This document shows, in pieces, positions 42,210-53,153 of a stretch of 64,000 bases of DNA. The notes beneath the pieces were generated by a model, which saw nothing but the letters and a program-made list of their open reading frames with translations, was not told the DNA's origin and did not search any database. A program made the translations under genes and the position numbers. The stretch's first letter is position 1. The number at the start of each line of letters is the position of its first letter. The stretch comes from Gracilaria gracilis. Lineage: Eukaryota > Rhodophyta > Florideophyceae > Gracilariales > Gracilariaceae. Location of the stretch: contig JARGSG010000003.1 in assembly GCA_030374805.1 (NCBI GenBank), positions 124,001 through 188,000 of the forward strand. The letters are read 5' to 3'.

Positions 42210-43775
42210 TCAGTTCCGCCGACGACCGCTGATGTCTCCATTTTTTATACCGTCCGTAGGCCGTACAATGTCCCCATATCCTTCCGGCCCAAAATGCGGC
42301 GTCCATCCCTCCCTTATTTGAACCCAGTAGGTGCAAATATCAGGTGTCTTGTTCCAACACTGCCCAAGGTTCTCATAATGTGAACGTACAACGCCTTGTG
42401 TCCAAGCCACTGAGGTTATATCTCGTCCCTGATTGTCTATGAGCACATTGAGTCCAAGTCCCACAAAAACGGCTGCTATCACAACCGCCGCCGTAATCAC
42501 TGATTCGCTGTTGACTTCCGTTACATTTCGCTCCCCTTGCCCAACATTAACCTGCATTCGCTGGAACTGACCAATTTCCTGCTGTGTATCTTCATCAGAT
42601 TCAACATCTCCCGAAAAGAAGAGCTCTGCCATTAAGTCAACTGCATTGAACGCCCGATACACTCCAGAATCAAAGGATGAACCGATCAAATAGGCAGTCA
42701 CTGCTCTTGCAAAATTTCTTGTGTCGAGCACTGTGTTCATGGTGCTAATGTTAACACTGAACTCTCGTCGCGCCATCCGGGTGTAGTTGAGATCCGTGCA
42801 AGAACTGGTACCGAAGTCAGTATAACCAATTCCGTAGTCATTGGTATCATTATCTTCTAGATTGACCACTCCTCCGACTTCCAACATAAAGTGATCTTCT
42901 TCTGCCTCGGTTACGGTCACCATAACTCTGCTGCCCCATTCGTATGGGCCCAGAGTTGTGAAACTGTTCTTTCCATAGAGAGATCCTTCACAGGTCTGCT
43001 CCAAATGGCCGTTAATCACACTGCCCGGTAGTCTTCCTTTCTTGAATCTTTTCGTGTTCATATCGTACTCACGAATGACCGAGTCATAATCAGCAACAAA
43101 CCTGAGGCCCACGCTTGAGTCGACTCTTCCAGGATCCAAACACATGGATTCGTTGAATCCGAACACTCGTGAGACGTCTCTCTCAAAATTTTGTGGGCTT
43201 GCATATGAGACCCCGTACAGTTCGTAGGTATTCAGGCTAACTTGACGAAAACACGATCGGCTTTGACTGCTGAGGCCCTCTATTCGTCTAAGACGCACTA
43301 CATCAGAGTTCGGCACGACACTTGGAACGGCTCCACCATTTAGAACAAACCTTGTCTCTGTGGTGTACATGATTTCAGTTTTGCCATTGACTCCGAGTTC
43401 AAGCCAGAAGATGATTGCGGCCATAAGGATTTCCCCGAATAGCAGAAGTTTGCTTCCGGTAGCCCGAGTTTTCAATAGATGGACTGGGTTGAAAAGACTT
43501 GGAACTCCCTGTCCTACTGGAACACCATGGCCTTTCCTTGCACCGTGAAATGTATCGCTGTTTATAATCTTGACCAGACCACTACACCATATAGGCGAGA
43601 CGAAGAGTACTAATAATACCTCTAGCAAGGCGTTGACTATACCGCTTCGTATAGGAATGTTGAGCATGGATATGAAAATTGATTGGTAGAGCCCAGTGGT
43701 AGTTTTTGTTGATGGAAGGCCCAAGTAGGTCCGCCATTGTCGTGCGGGGGTTGTAGCTGTCTTTGTTTTCTTCAA
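42210..43775 (-). CDS. membrane protein of unknown function
   Basis: A 521-codon minus-strand frame. No ATG precedes residue 37 (MLNIPIRSGIV, about 43667), so either that is the start or an upstream exon exists. Hydrophobic segments lie at about residues 45-70 (GIVNALLEVLLVLFVSPIWCSGLV), 107-127 (LLLFGEILMAAIIFWLEL) and 434-457 (VITAAVVIAAVFVGLGLNVLI). Between the second and third is a large polar domain with Cys residues and N-glycosylation sequons (FNES, LNYT, VNIS, RNVT), so it is probably extracytoplasmic. No family is recognised; it may belong to an algal-specific family. Confidence 0.6.
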   Translation of the reverse strand: MKKTKTATTPARQWRTYLGLPSTKTTTGLYQSIFISMLNIPIRSGIVNALLEVLLVLFVSPIWCSGLVKIINSDTFHGARKGHGVPVGQGVPSLFNPVHLLKTRATGSKLLLFGEILMAAIIFWLELGVNGKTEIMYTTETRFVLNGGAVPSVVPNSDVVRLRRIEGLSSQSRSCFRQVSLNTYELYGVSYASPQNFERDVSRVFGFNESMCLDPGRVDSSVGLRFVADYDSVIREYDMNTKRFKKGRLPGSVINGHLEQTCEGSLYGKNSFTTLGPYEWGSRVMVTVTEAEEDHFMLEVGGVVNLEDNDTNDYGIGYTDFGTSSCTDLNYTRMARREFSVNISTMNTVLDTRNFARAVTAYLIGSSFDSGVYRAFNAVDLMAELFFSGDVESDEDTQQEIGQFQRMQVNVGQGERNVTEVNSESVITAAVVIAAVFVGLGLNVLIDNQGRDITSVAWTQGVVRSHYENLGQCWNKTPDICTYWVQIREGWTPHFGPEGYGDIVRPTDGIKNGDISGRRRN

Positions 43776-45565
43776 GAGAGCGAGAATACTGCTTCTGATT
43801 CCGGCTTTCTCTAAAGATCTTTAACAAGCCGTCATTTTGATTTATTCTTTCTTCTGATGTACTGTATGTGACAAAATCATGAAGATGAGATCTGCTTTCC
43901 TGGCTCTCATCCATCGTGGTTGGCGCGTCGGCCCATGATCGCTGTAAAGTTATGTATCTATTGCTTTCGACAACAAGGATAGACTCGACTAATGTTTTCG
44001 TGTCTGTCTTTGTGGTCGAAATCAATACATGACTTTTAGCGACCAGGGGCGGACACGCCAACCATAAAAACGTTACAAACCTCACGATATACTGGGAATC
44101 GAAATATATATACAACGGTACACGCTCACAATAAACAACAGCAACAAACATAAAAACTTTGCTCGATATTCTCTGACAACTGACTTCAGGGGCCCATGTC
44201 TCAGAGAACATGTCAGTCGGGCTAACCTTTTCTTCATGAACCATTGGTTTATCTCCCGAGTAGATTTGAATATGAAAAGATTCTCACGGATGAAGGGATA
44301 CGACGCCCAAGACTTTGCAATTCGCACATTCCAATCCTATTTAGTGTTGCTTCTTCGTTACTGGTGGCAATAACCTTACACGCTGTAGCTTTGTATATGA
44401 TAGAGTAACCGAATGCTACACAAAATATTCAATAGAGTAAAGCCCCAAACTGTGTCCTCGGAAGTAACATTCGTCCTCGAAAAACGAGCAACCTTTTTCC
44501 CACGGAAGGGGGGCAAGGGGGGTCAGATACCCTTGAATCGCCAAAAATTTCGCCATGCATATGCAGTTCGCACTTTTTATTGCCGTTGTCCGGTTGTCAC
44601 AAGTTGTCGGTGACAACATGTAATTTAGCATACTGTCACTGTGGCCTATGTTATGTGTCCAAAGAATTCATTGCAAGGGCATGTTGATGTGCGGCATGCC
44701 GTAGGAATGAAGGTCCCATCCAATAATTGTCAACGAGCTCCTGCGAGCGCAGTATCTGCTTGTCGTTGTTCACACAAGAACTGCAGTATTCTTCGAATAC
44801 AACACTAAAGTAAGATGAGCTGAAGTGGTTTCAGCACAGTTTGAAACAGGAAGGTTCGCAACTTGGCACCCCGTGGTGTCTTATGTAGGTTTTAGAGACG
44901 AAGAAGGAAGCCCAGTAATACTACAACGTTCTCTCGTCATGGTACTGTAGCAATCATTGTGATCGTGATGATGATACATAGATGATAATAGATACCTTCG
45001 GTAGATCTTGCAGTTCTTGGGGAAACGAGTTTCAGCTGGGTCTGTTTCCGACAACTTGCTTTTATATATATACCAAGGTAGTCTTGTCTCAGGTGCTCAA
45101 TCAAACTGACCTTTTGTCTCGTGTGTGCCCGTGGATTGGCAAAGGGGCTTAGCCCTCAGCGGTTAAGAGGGCTAGCCCTCTTAGCCCTCCAGCACAAATC
45201 CTTCGTCCCTGTGTACCGATAAGCAACCCTCAGAATGTCCTACACCTTTAGCCAAACATCAATGGATGATCTGTGCCGTCGGTTGTAAATATCTTTGAAG
45301 CTCGCGTTGTCAAAATTTGATGCAAACCCACCCTCGTCAGACAAGTTGTTTCTCTAACTATCTTCGTATTACCTTAAAAAGTGCCTTCAAATCACTCACT
45401 CGTTCCCTTCTTACTGCTCATCGCCCAAGCGGTGCGACAGACATTCCTGCAGCAGCCTGCCCGAAAGTGGACCAAGCCTTCATACCACATACTGCCCACT
45501 CCATCACTCTTGCTTCACTTTTTCTCCCCTTTTTTTGCTCTTGCTCATCATAAGTGCACTGTCAA
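43776..45565. other. no supported gene
   Basis: A minus-strand frame at 43582-44244 overlaps the membrane-protein gene in another phase and is not convincing, though parts could be an upstream exon. 44400-45300 has no coding signal. A TATA-like run at about 45060-45075 and a pyrimidine-rich stretch precede the first glutathione transferase. Confidence 0.5.
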
Positions 45566-46165
45566 ATGAAGCTTACTTACTTTGACTTCGAGGGCCGCGG
45601 GGAATCCATTCGTCTCGCCTTCACTATCTCCGGTATTGAGTTTGAGGACGATCGATTTGAGTATGGGACATGGAAGGATATCAAGCCCACCACTCCGTAT
45701 CTCGCAGTTCCCATTATAACTATCGACGGGGAGGTTATGGCGCAGTCAAATGCGATTCTGAGATACGTTGGGAAGCTCGGAGGGTTGTATCCCAATGACC
45801 CACTGAAGGCTTTGCATGTCGATGAGGTTATAGATACCATTAACGATTTGGCTGCAGTTCTATACGGTTATAAGGGCGGAGATGACGAAATCCTTAAGAA
45901 GGCCATGGATCGCTACGCTGGGAGTTTGGAAAAGAGATTGGACATGTTTGGCGAAGGTGTCTATGCAGTTGATGGTCAGATTTCTATTGCTGATATATAC
46001 CTCACTTGCTTTATTAATGGCGCAAAGACTAGCGTGTATCCCTTTGTTGGTGCTGATGTATTTGACGAATACCCGAAGCTTATGGATATCCACAAGGCTG
46101 TAATGGAGCTCCCAAGCGTCGTTGACTGGTACAAAAAGCATCCTATGAAACCCAAGTCTTCGTAG
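45566..46165 (+). CDS. glutathione S-transferase (sigma-like)
   Basis: The first ATG (45566) gives 199 residues, MKLTYFDFEGRGESIRLAF…, the usual size. The thioredoxin-fold N-domain has the catalytic Tyr near residue 5, the proline before the beta strand (LAVPIITI), and the glutathione-binding MAQSNAILRYVGK (SNAI block). The C-terminal helical domain includes the N-capping box SIADIYLTCFI. The enzyme conjugates glutathione to electrophiles or reduces peroxides in the cytosol. No intron. A second, more divergent copy with one intron lies 1.3 kb downstream on the same strand. Confidence 0.88.
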   Translation: MKLTYFDFEGRGESIRLAFTISGIEFEDDRFEYGTWKDIKPTTPYLAVPIITIDGEVMAQSNAILRYVGKLGGLYPNDPLKALHVDEVIDTINDLAAVLYGYKGGDDEILKKAMDRYAGSLEKRLDMFGEGVYAVDGQISIADIYLTCFINGAKTSVYPFVGADVFDEYPKLMDIHKAVMELPSVVDWYKKHPMKPKSS

Positions 46166-47423
46166 AAAACGCTCAGTTTGGATCAAAGATGGTGTGCAAT
46201 CCCTTCTGGTGTATCTGTAATGCCATTGTCGTATATACTTGCGACACTCTGGTGGCCTACCTTTCTCCTTTGCAGCAAAGCCAATTTCACCCGATCATTC
46301 GTCTTCTTCGTCTTTCTCTTCTTCACTGTGAACTTTAATACTTAGTTGCTGTATTAAAGGAAAACTATCCCGAAAGAAAGTTCTTTTTTCATCAAAAAGA
46401 CCGAGAGCTACTGCAGCCGTTGATTACAAGGGTAATCAATTCCAAGCAAATGATTTCATCATTCTGTTTGGGGCGGTAGTTCATCGCTTCTAGTGGCGTT
46501 TTACGAAAGCCTACCTGGACATGCTCCCCGTCCCTTCTGGCATCTCGCATTGCCAGCGATCGGCCTTTTCATTTAACACATAGCAACTGTTAAAAGCATG
46601 TTACAGATACTTGCCTCCATGTCAGAGATGAGCAGCTCATTTGAGTCTGCGGTAGATATGTATCAAACGATAGCTTTTCAGGTCATATAGCAGCAAAGAG
46701 GCACATTGTTTCACCCTTCTGCTCCGTGTTTACTGAGTGTAGAAGGGAAAACAAGATCAGAGTACATGGACAGAGGTGCGTGGAAAAAACGCAAAATGCG
46801 TGTTACACGAACATGACGACGAGAACCGATGCTGTAGCAGCTGCAAGATTCATCTGACGATTGAGACTTCTATGGGAAATAAACGGAAGAAAAGAACCAT
46901 GAGCAGGTGGGCCTATGTGACAATCCTTGTCTTCTGCTCCGTGTTTCAAGCGTGGGTTGTAATCCAGCGAAGAATAACGTGGAAACCGGGATGAAAAAAG
47001 GACAGCTGCACAACACCACTTGGCCCAATTCTTACGGGCGACACGCCCCCTTCTAATAAACTCGGGAGTGGCGATGGGCCAAGGAAAGGACCCTGTGCAT
47101 TGGTTCAGGAGTTGGAGCAGAATATCTCTAGAGGCAAACTGCCCAGTACCTCTGGGCTAGAGGCTTTCTCTTGTGAAACGCCTCTTTATCGGAAGCGATG
47201 GTAGTACCATATCTGTGGTTCATAAACCATAGCCAAATCTCCACAATCATTCTAGCCATTCACAGCCACGTCTTGCTTCTTCTTCGTTAAGGCAGGTATA
47301 TCATTGTATTAACCACAACAGCCTAAATTGGCCCCAAACTGTTCACGCAAGCGCCGGTGTGTTTCCAAAAGATACTCCTGATTCGTGCTTCAGGGCGTTT
47401 CACGAGCATTAGAATTCGGCACC
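46166..47423. other. intergenic region between the two GST genes
   Basis: No convincing frame longer than about 70 codons. It probably holds the 3' end of the first GST transcript and the promoter of the second. Confidence 0.6.
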
Positions 47424-48164
47424 ATGGAAGACGTCACACTTGTTTACTTTGATTATCCGGTATGTCTCATACAGTTATTGTGAGCATCAGCGGACCAGAC
47501 ACGCTGACATCTGTTCTGCTCTTTTGAGCTGCAGGGACATGCAGAAGCCATTCGACTAGCTTTGCGGATCGGGGAAATACCATTTGAAGATGTTCGAATT
47601 CATCCGTCTGAGGTTGATAAGGTACAGATGGATCTTCCATATGGATGTCTGCCGACACTCGCCATAGGCGGAGAAATATACTCCCATTCTCCTGCGATTC
47701 TACGTTACATTGGCAAGAAGACCGGACTCTATCCAGAAGAAAAATTATTAGCTTTGCGTGTGGATGAGGTAATCGACACAGTATTGGACTTCTTTCGCGG
47801 ACTGGAAGCCATTGAAAACAAAGGGTTAGAGAGCTATGTAGACGACGTGCAAAAGTATCTCGTTGCAAATGTCCCGCGATATCTAGGAGGGCTTGAATCG
47901 CAGCTGCACCAATTCGGAGACGGGCCATGGGCAGTTGGCGACGCCATGACCATAGCTGACCTTGCGATATATGTTTGCGTGCTATACATTCAAGCTGGGG
48001 CATTTGATCAGCTCACAGCGGCGCAAGTGGTTGGCTATAACCGTCTACACGAATCTGCGGAGGCAGTTCGTGAAAACCCGCATGTAATTGAATGGAATGA
48101 GTATATAGCCGAAAGAAGAGCAAGAGTCAAGCAACGGTACGATGTAGAAGAACGCTCCACGTAA
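47424..48164 (+). CDS. glutathione S-transferase, second copy, one intron
   Basis: Exon 1 is 47424-47459 (MEDVTLVYFDYP), followed by a 75-base GT-AG intron (47460-47534). Exon 2 is 47535-48164 (GHAEAIRLALRIGEIPFED…). The join gives 221 residues. The N-domain has the Tyr-containing start and SHSPAILRYIGKKTGLYP for glutathione binding; the C-domain has the box TIADLAIYVCV. The shared text GLYP, LRVDEVIDT and layout indicate duplication with the upstream GST. The intron is only in this copy, immediately after the catalytic Tyr region. Confidence 0.85.
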
Positions 48165-48186
48165 GGTGTTTCTTCTCAACGAGGGT

Positions 48187-49113
48187 TCAGGTGGTCAAAA
48201 AGCGAAACGAGAGGAACAATAGAAAAATTGAGCATACGATTCTAAGAGTAGCTTCTGGTAGCATAACAGCCGCACTGGCTCCCAAAGCACCTCCGAGAAG
48301 AGCCCCACAAACAAGTGGTACGAAGAGATTCGTAAGAACGTTCTGCAGCCGCATATGAGTAAAACAAGCCCTGATACTCGGTAGTATCATAGCCAGCAGA
48401 GCGGTGCCTTGCGCCATACGTTGAGAAAAGCCAGCGAGAACAAGAGTGGGAACATTAATAGAACCACCACCGACGCCAAGTAGACCGGAAACAAATCCAG
48501 TACAAGCCCCAACGGGCAGCAACCACCACGTCGAAATGGAAATGCCGGTGTGAAGCACGCTTGGTAACAATGGAATGGAGATTGCAACGAGCAACAAAAA
48601 TGAACCAAACGCCCGACGTAGACTCTTGATCTGCAGAGATGCTGTGAAAGAAGCTCCTATTGGTGCCGTGAATAACGCTGGGAGCGCGAGCAGTGCAGCA
48701 GCAGGAGCATTTGCTGACCCAGCAGTCAGATACTTCACGGATGATATGAACGAAACAGCACATATCATTAACATACTAGTACCATGAGCCTGACGTTGCG
48801 ACACGCGGCGCGATACCAGAAGCGGAGTGAGAAACATTCCACCACCTGCACCTACCAGAGCTCCGAGGGACGAGGCCAGTAATGCAAAGGAAAAGGCTGT
48901 TAGCGGCGTTAACGAAGGATATTGAGCATCAAGCTCAGGTCTCGGTTGCCGGCCAGTCGGTAGAGCCGCTCGTGTGGAATTTGTACGGTTGAATGGGCGC
49001 TTCGGCAGACATGTTTGGGAAAATGAACATGGGCGTAGAGTTAAGCGTAGTGCTGGAACAGGAACAAAAGCTGACCGCGTCGAAATGCAAGCGAAGGTCA
49101 TCGCAGGGCACAT
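48187..49113 (-). CDS. TauE/SafE-family membrane permease
   Basis: 308 residues from ATG. The first 60 residues are Ser/Arg-rich without acidic residues, like a plastid or mitochondrial presequence. The body has about eight hydrophobic helices. The family's paired glycine motifs appear at SLGALVGAGGGMFLTPLLV (first half) and SGLLGVGGGSINVPTLVLAGFSQRMAQGTALLAM (second half), the hallmark of the duplicated TauE/SafE fold. Members export or import organosulfonates, sulfite or small acids; the substrate here is unknown. It converges with the second GST gene with 22 bases between stops. Confidence 0.85.
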   Translation of the reverse strand: MCPAMTFACISTRSAFVPVPALRLTLRPCSFSQTCLPKRPFNRTNSTRAALPTGRQPRPELDAQYPSLTPLTAFSFALLASSLGALVGAGGGMFLTPLLVSRRVSQRQAHGTSMLMICAVSFISSVKYLTAGSANAPAAALLALPALFTAPIGASFTASLQIKSLRRAFGSFLLLVAISIPLLPSVLHTGISISTWWLLPVGACTGFVSGLLGVGGGSINVPTLVLAGFSQRMAQGTALLAMILPSIRACFTHMRLQNVLTNLFVPLVCGALLGGALGASAAVMLPEATLRIVCSIFLLFLSFRFLTT

Positions 49114-49322
49114 GTATCTAAGGGAAACGGATGAATTTTGATATATCGATGCGCTGCGGTTGCATCGCCTTCGAAAGAGAAGAACAATAGATGGAGATCT
49201 GCATTCTTTATGTGTTTCAATGAAGCAAGCTCAAGAAGGACTGACGATGATAACATGAGCACAAATATCCATTCTCTTCGAATAAACTCGATAGGAAATG
49301 ACAACTGGGTCGTAACGTGTAC

Positions 49323-49396
49323 GGCTCTGTGGCCAAATTGGATAAGGCATCGGTCTACGGATCCGGAGATTGCAGGTTCAAGTCCTGCCAGAGTCG
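49323..49396 (+). tRNA. tRNA-Arg (ACG)
   Basis: A 74-base cloverleaf. Acceptor GGCTCTG pairs with CAGAGTC; the D-arm is GCC…GGC; the anticodon loop is CTACGGA (anticodon ACG); the T-arm GCAGG-TTCAAGT-CCTGC pairs perfectly. The anticodon stem has one T-T mismatch next to the loop. No intron and no encoded CCA. A T-rich run (TTATTTTTT) follows directly and should end RNA polymerase III transcription. Confidence 0.85.
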
Positions 49397-49637
49397 GTTA
49401 TTTTTTCAGATCAAATCAAACATTTTCCGGTTTCTATTGGCGAGCAATGATAACATGCACGCCGAACTTGTCCACGACACTGATCGCTAAATGGAATCAA
49501 GCGGAGTCATCTACAATAGATGTATCGCGATGCAGCTTGAACAACCCTGGAAGTTTTTGTCATAGAACGTGTGTGTGTATTTGTTTTTGAGAGGCTTCCA
49601 TTCTTTGATCGCCGCCTTGGAATCAGTCCGATACCCG

Positions 49638-50867
49638 ATGCTTGTTGTACGACAATCACAGCTTCTCCAAGAAGCACCACCTCAAGACCTTCCTCGAATC
49701 TTTGTGGGCAATCTCACAGAACATGTTTTAGACAGCTCGTTACATCAACTCTTGTCCCGGTTTGGCACAATCAGTAACTTCTCGCGCAGTAAATGCAGCA
49801 CGTTTGCACATATCTCTCTAAGAGCCGACGAAACATCCATTACCAAATGCATATCATCCTTAAACCGTGTGAAATGGTTTGGCACTTCGCTTCGAGTGGA
49901 GAAAGCAAGACAACATTACTTAAATCGTCTTCGGGAAGAATGGAAACTACGCTCATGTGCTGCGGAATGTCTCAGCACTGAGACAAATGGCGAACAGGAA
50001 ACTGCTTCAAAACCACCGTTTCACAACTTCCCAAAAGGAAGACATATTCGCTTTTCGTTTCCAGATGAACCTTTGCATCTACCCTCCCATTCCGTACCTT
50101 CAGAGATTGAAGACCAGCTAGATGAACCACTCAGTAGACCTGTTCGAATCAGATCGTCCGCGTTTGCTTCAAAGCAGAATTCATTGCAGACAACACTCTC
50201 TTTGTTTGGCTTGAACGCCTCGCAAGACATAGATCATTCCAAGCCAACAAAGCGTTCTTTGCAAGAGATGTCTCCCTCAGGAGGGAACCCCAAGCGATCC
50301 CGCTGTGTTCAGGTTGAAACTGATGGAGACAGCAAGTTAATGAAGCCTGAACGTGAAAACGACGGGAAACCCGGTGAAAATACTCACTCTGAAGATACTT
50401 GTCGTGATATCAAGAGCAAACGCGATTCTCCCGAAGGCACAGTCGATACCAAACAACCATATTCTAAAGAGAACGCTGAGGCTGTCGAAGAGGATCCGTC
50501 AAAGATCGATATGGAACGGGAAAGAAGCTCGCATTTACAAGTGTTTCGCTCATTGTTTCCAAATCAAGTTCACTTGTTCAAGAAATCTGAAAGGCGGAAT
50601 GTGTCTCGCGGGGATATGGTCGAAAACAAGTTATTCACACGCTATCGTCGGGCGGCGTTGTATACAATGTTACAGACACCTGGTACGGATAAATTGCCTT
50701 TACAGAGTACCAAGAGCACAGGATCCAAATCAAAAAGAGAGACCACCAAAGATACGCGCCAGGTTCTCGAGCGAGATCCTGAACAATATACTACCTTCGC
50801 CGCAAGCTACAGAAAGGTCGCGCTCTACAAAAAGTTGCAGCTCGTGCAGCACTCAGATGCCGTTTGA
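49638..50867 (+). CDS. NOL8-like RNA-binding protein
   Basis: From the first ATG (MLVVRQSQLL) 409 residues. An N-terminal RRM starts at LPRIFVGNL (RNP2-like) and includes FAHISL (RNP1-like). It ends in LNRVKWFGTSLRVEKARQHYLNRLREEW, very like the RRM and following helix of nucleolar NOL8/Nop8 proteins. The rest is Lys/Glu/Ser-rich and disordered, with a repeated short block (RRAALYTMLQ, then YRKVALYKKLQ). NOL8 homologues assist 60S ribosome assembly in the nucleolus. The frame is uninterrupted. Confidence 0.7.
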   Translation: MLVVRQSQLLQEAPPQDLPRIFVGNLTEHVLDSSLHQLLSRFGTISNFSRSKCSTFAHISLRADETSITKCISSLNRVKWFGTSLRVEKARQHYLNRLREEWKLRSCAAECLSTETNGEQETASKPPFHNFPKGRHIRFSFPDEPLHLPSHSVPSEIEDQLDEPLSRPVRIRSSAFASKQNSLQTTLSLFGLNASQDIDHSKPTKRSLQEMSPSGGNPKRSRCVQVETDGDSKLMKPERENDGKPGENTHSEDTCRDIKSKRDSPEGTVDTKQPYSKENAEAVEEDPSKIDMERERSSHLQVFRSLFPNQVHLFKKSERRNVSRGDMVENKLFTRYRRAALYTMLQTPGTDKLPLQSTKSTGSKSKRETTKDTRQVLERDPEQYTTFAASYRKVALYKKLQLVQHSDAV

Positions 50868-51065
50868 ATATCATTGGAGAATAAGAAAAAGGAAGCGTGT
50901 TGCGGGCAATCATAAGTTCTTGCAACTGGTCTTCTTCCAAACCTATAGTTCAGACCATATGATGTTTGGTTCAAGTGAGCACAACCCAGCATGCGTTCTT
51001 TTAAGGCGAAGAAAGCCATACGGGCCTGCTCCAGTTCTGAGGTGTTGTCCCCATCAAGCGGTTAT

Positions 51066-53153
51066 TCACTCCTTGAGAATGGAGCCGCAGATTTCCCATA
51101 AATGAGGAGCTTTCCGTCTCAATTCTCTGGATATAGTGGTGCAGTCGACAATGTAGTGGCCGCTTGGAGAGGCAGCACTAACGTCTAGCTTTTCAAGATT
51201 CGCTGAACAGTCCCTGGCCACCATCCGGGCCGTATCTTGCACTATAACATTGGTCTGAAACCTGTCTGATGCCAATGCGTCTTGAGCTCCGTTCCCCAGA
51301 TTCCATAAGTGTCCATCATCTGGGCCACCTTTTCTGCAGATAATGAGAGAGAACTCCTTGAGAGTACATCCCTTGCCATGTAAAAGGGCTCGTACTGAGC
51401 TCAGTGAGAGTTGTTTGGCAATGAGAAACAACGACTCGATGTTTGTGTTGTGCTCCCCCACTGCTTTACACATTGGCTCGTCCCAGTCACAGACTAGACT
51501 AAGACGCTTAATTCTTTTTCCGAATGACTTGAACACTTCTGGGGTCGGCCTTTCATTTCGTCCCATCCAAATGCTCAGGGAGTCCAGTTTCTGGAACGCA
51601 CGAGCGAATTGCTGTACCTGTTCTGGCGTGAATCGCAAACCGACAACCTCTATGCTGTTGAGACTTCGGCTCATTGTGTTCTGAAGCAGCCTGAAGCTCG
51701 CGTCGGGACATCGTGGAGGATTCATTGCTGAGCCGAAGTTGATGTCTAGTTTTTTCAATCCAGTTAGTGATTTGAAGATAAGATCAAGATCAGAAGAGGG
51801 AATTACGTCGAGGGTACATAGTGTGAAAGACTGAAGTTGGTGTCTGGATGCTGCAATGAGCATGCTTCTGAATAAAGTTCTTTGTTCGTTTGCATACTCA
51901 GCAAGGTCAATCCTGATCCCTTCTACTTCTACTGACTTGTACGCTCTGTGTCGAATCCAGTGCATCGCACCGAACTCAACAGAGAAATGCTCAAGATTGA
52001 CACAGCGTCTGGAAATCTGTTGGAACGATTCCATTGTAGAACAACACCACGGTAGTCGGAGGGTCCTAAGGCGTTTTCCAATCGGGCTGACGATCACTGA
52101 AACAATTTGACGGCGGATTTCGTCAACTTCCTTGTAATGACGGACTGGCCTCAAAGACAAGGACTCCAAACTATGACAAGCATGAGCTATCGCAGCAAGG
52201 TCAACCGGGCGGGGTACTTGGATCTCACATTCTCTTAGATTTGGAAGGGCTCGAAACATAGCCACAACGTGTTCAAAAGGGGCTCCATGTAGAGATGTGA
52301 TGGTTAACTTTCGCAAAGGGGGTGCCGTGGATGCCAGCATGAGGCATAAATCAGAACCGCGCTCACGAAATTCGGTTACGAGATGTAGGGTCTGGAGACT
52401 GTCTTTTGTGAATACAAGCATAGCCTGCAGCCAATGATAGGAGATTGCGGGACAGAGCTCCAGTGAAGTTATACTTCTTCGGAGAAGTGCGTTGAACCGC
52501 CGTGATAACATAGCAATAGCGCGGCCGGTTGTACGAAAGCGATGCCTAACCCGCCGGGAAATCTCTCCCGGTCGGGTTGGGTTCATGAGAAGGGCATGGT
52601 TGATTATTTTGGTTAGAATGTCGTCAGGGAGGTCGGTTAGCAATGTATGACGCTTTTCGCGGACTTGATTTTCTTGAGCGTTCTGAAGATTACTATGATT
52701 AGGAAGTATGCTTGGATTCTCGAAGTTACACGGATCAGTTGTAGTTTGGCGGGTGCGAGGTGACGGTGAGTTGAGAACTGGCTGGGTTCCAAGGATAGTA
52801 CATAACTGCTGCTCGCATTGTTGTTGAAGTCTCTCAGGGCTTCCATAGCCTGAGCAGCGAGAGAATTGCGTCTTCCTTCCGTGCGAGACGGGATGACCGG
52901 ATTGCATTTTTCTTCTCTTCGACAATGGAGACTTAAGCTCGAGGGTTGAAGAGTCGCACTTGCGTGTACCGAGACTTGAGCGCCTAGAAGACGAGCGGTT
53001 GAATTCATCAGAGACGGAGACTGCAGGCTTTTCACTTTCAGATGCTGAGAGTCTGCGAAGGCGGGAGTTTCGAGTGGAGCCTAATGCGTGAACGGGCGCT
53101 GGACTCACATTGGATCCACCGCCTTGCGCTAGCGGTTGTTGTTGTGGCTGCAT
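51066..53153 (-). CDS. F-box/leucine-rich-repeat-like protein
   Basis: From ATG 53153, 695 residues. A Ser/Gln-rich N-terminal region is followed at about residue 185 by an F-box-like motif (LLTDLPDDILTKIINHALL, then LSRRFNALLRRSI). Next come leucine-rich repeats (LQTLHLV, LRKLTITSL, LRECEIQV, LESLSLRPV, LRTLRLPWC, LEHFSVEF, LKKLDINF, LDSLSIWM, IKRLSLVC). F-box proteins link substrates to SCF ubiquitin ligases, and the LRR part would bind the target. No intron is seen. Longer readings upstream lack an ATG. Confidence 0.7.
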   Translation of the reverse strand: MQPQQQPLAQGGGSNVSPAPVHALGSTRNSRLRRLSASESEKPAVSVSDEFNRSSSRRSSLGTRKCDSSTLELKSPLSKRRKMQSGHPVSHGRKTQFSRCSGYGSPERLQQQCEQQLCTILGTQPVLNSPSPRTRQTTTDPCNFENPSILPNHSNLQNAQENQVREKRHTLLTDLPDDILTKIINHALLMNPTRPGEISRRVRHRFRTTGRAIAMLSRRFNALLRRSITSLELCPAISYHWLQAMLVFTKDSLQTLHLVTEFRERGSDLCLMLASTAPPLRKLTITSLHGAPFEHVVAMFRALPNLRECEIQVPRPVDLAAIAHACHSLESLSLRPVRHYKEVDEIRRQIVSVIVSPIGKRLRTLRLPWCCSTMESFQQISRRCVNLEHFSVEFGAMHWIRHRAYKSVEVEGIRIDLAEYANEQRTLFRSMLIAASRHQLQSFTLCTLDVIPSSDLDLIFKSLTGLKKLDINFGSAMNPPRCPDASFRLLQNTMSRSLNSIEVVGLRFTPEQVQQFARAFQKLDSLSIWMGRNERPTPEVFKSFGKRIKRLSLVCDWDEPMCKAVGEHNTNIESLFLIAKQLSLSSVRALLHGKGCTLKEFSLIICRKGGPDDGHLWNLGNGAQDALASDRFQTNVIVQDTARMVARDCSANLEKLDVSAASPSGHYIVDCTTISRELRRKAPHLWEICGSILKE

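Noticed and set aside
43582-44244. 220-codon minus-strand frame overlapping the membrane-protein gene
   Set aside because: Overlaps a better frame, lacks motifs and ends in unlikely sequence; at most an upstream exon.
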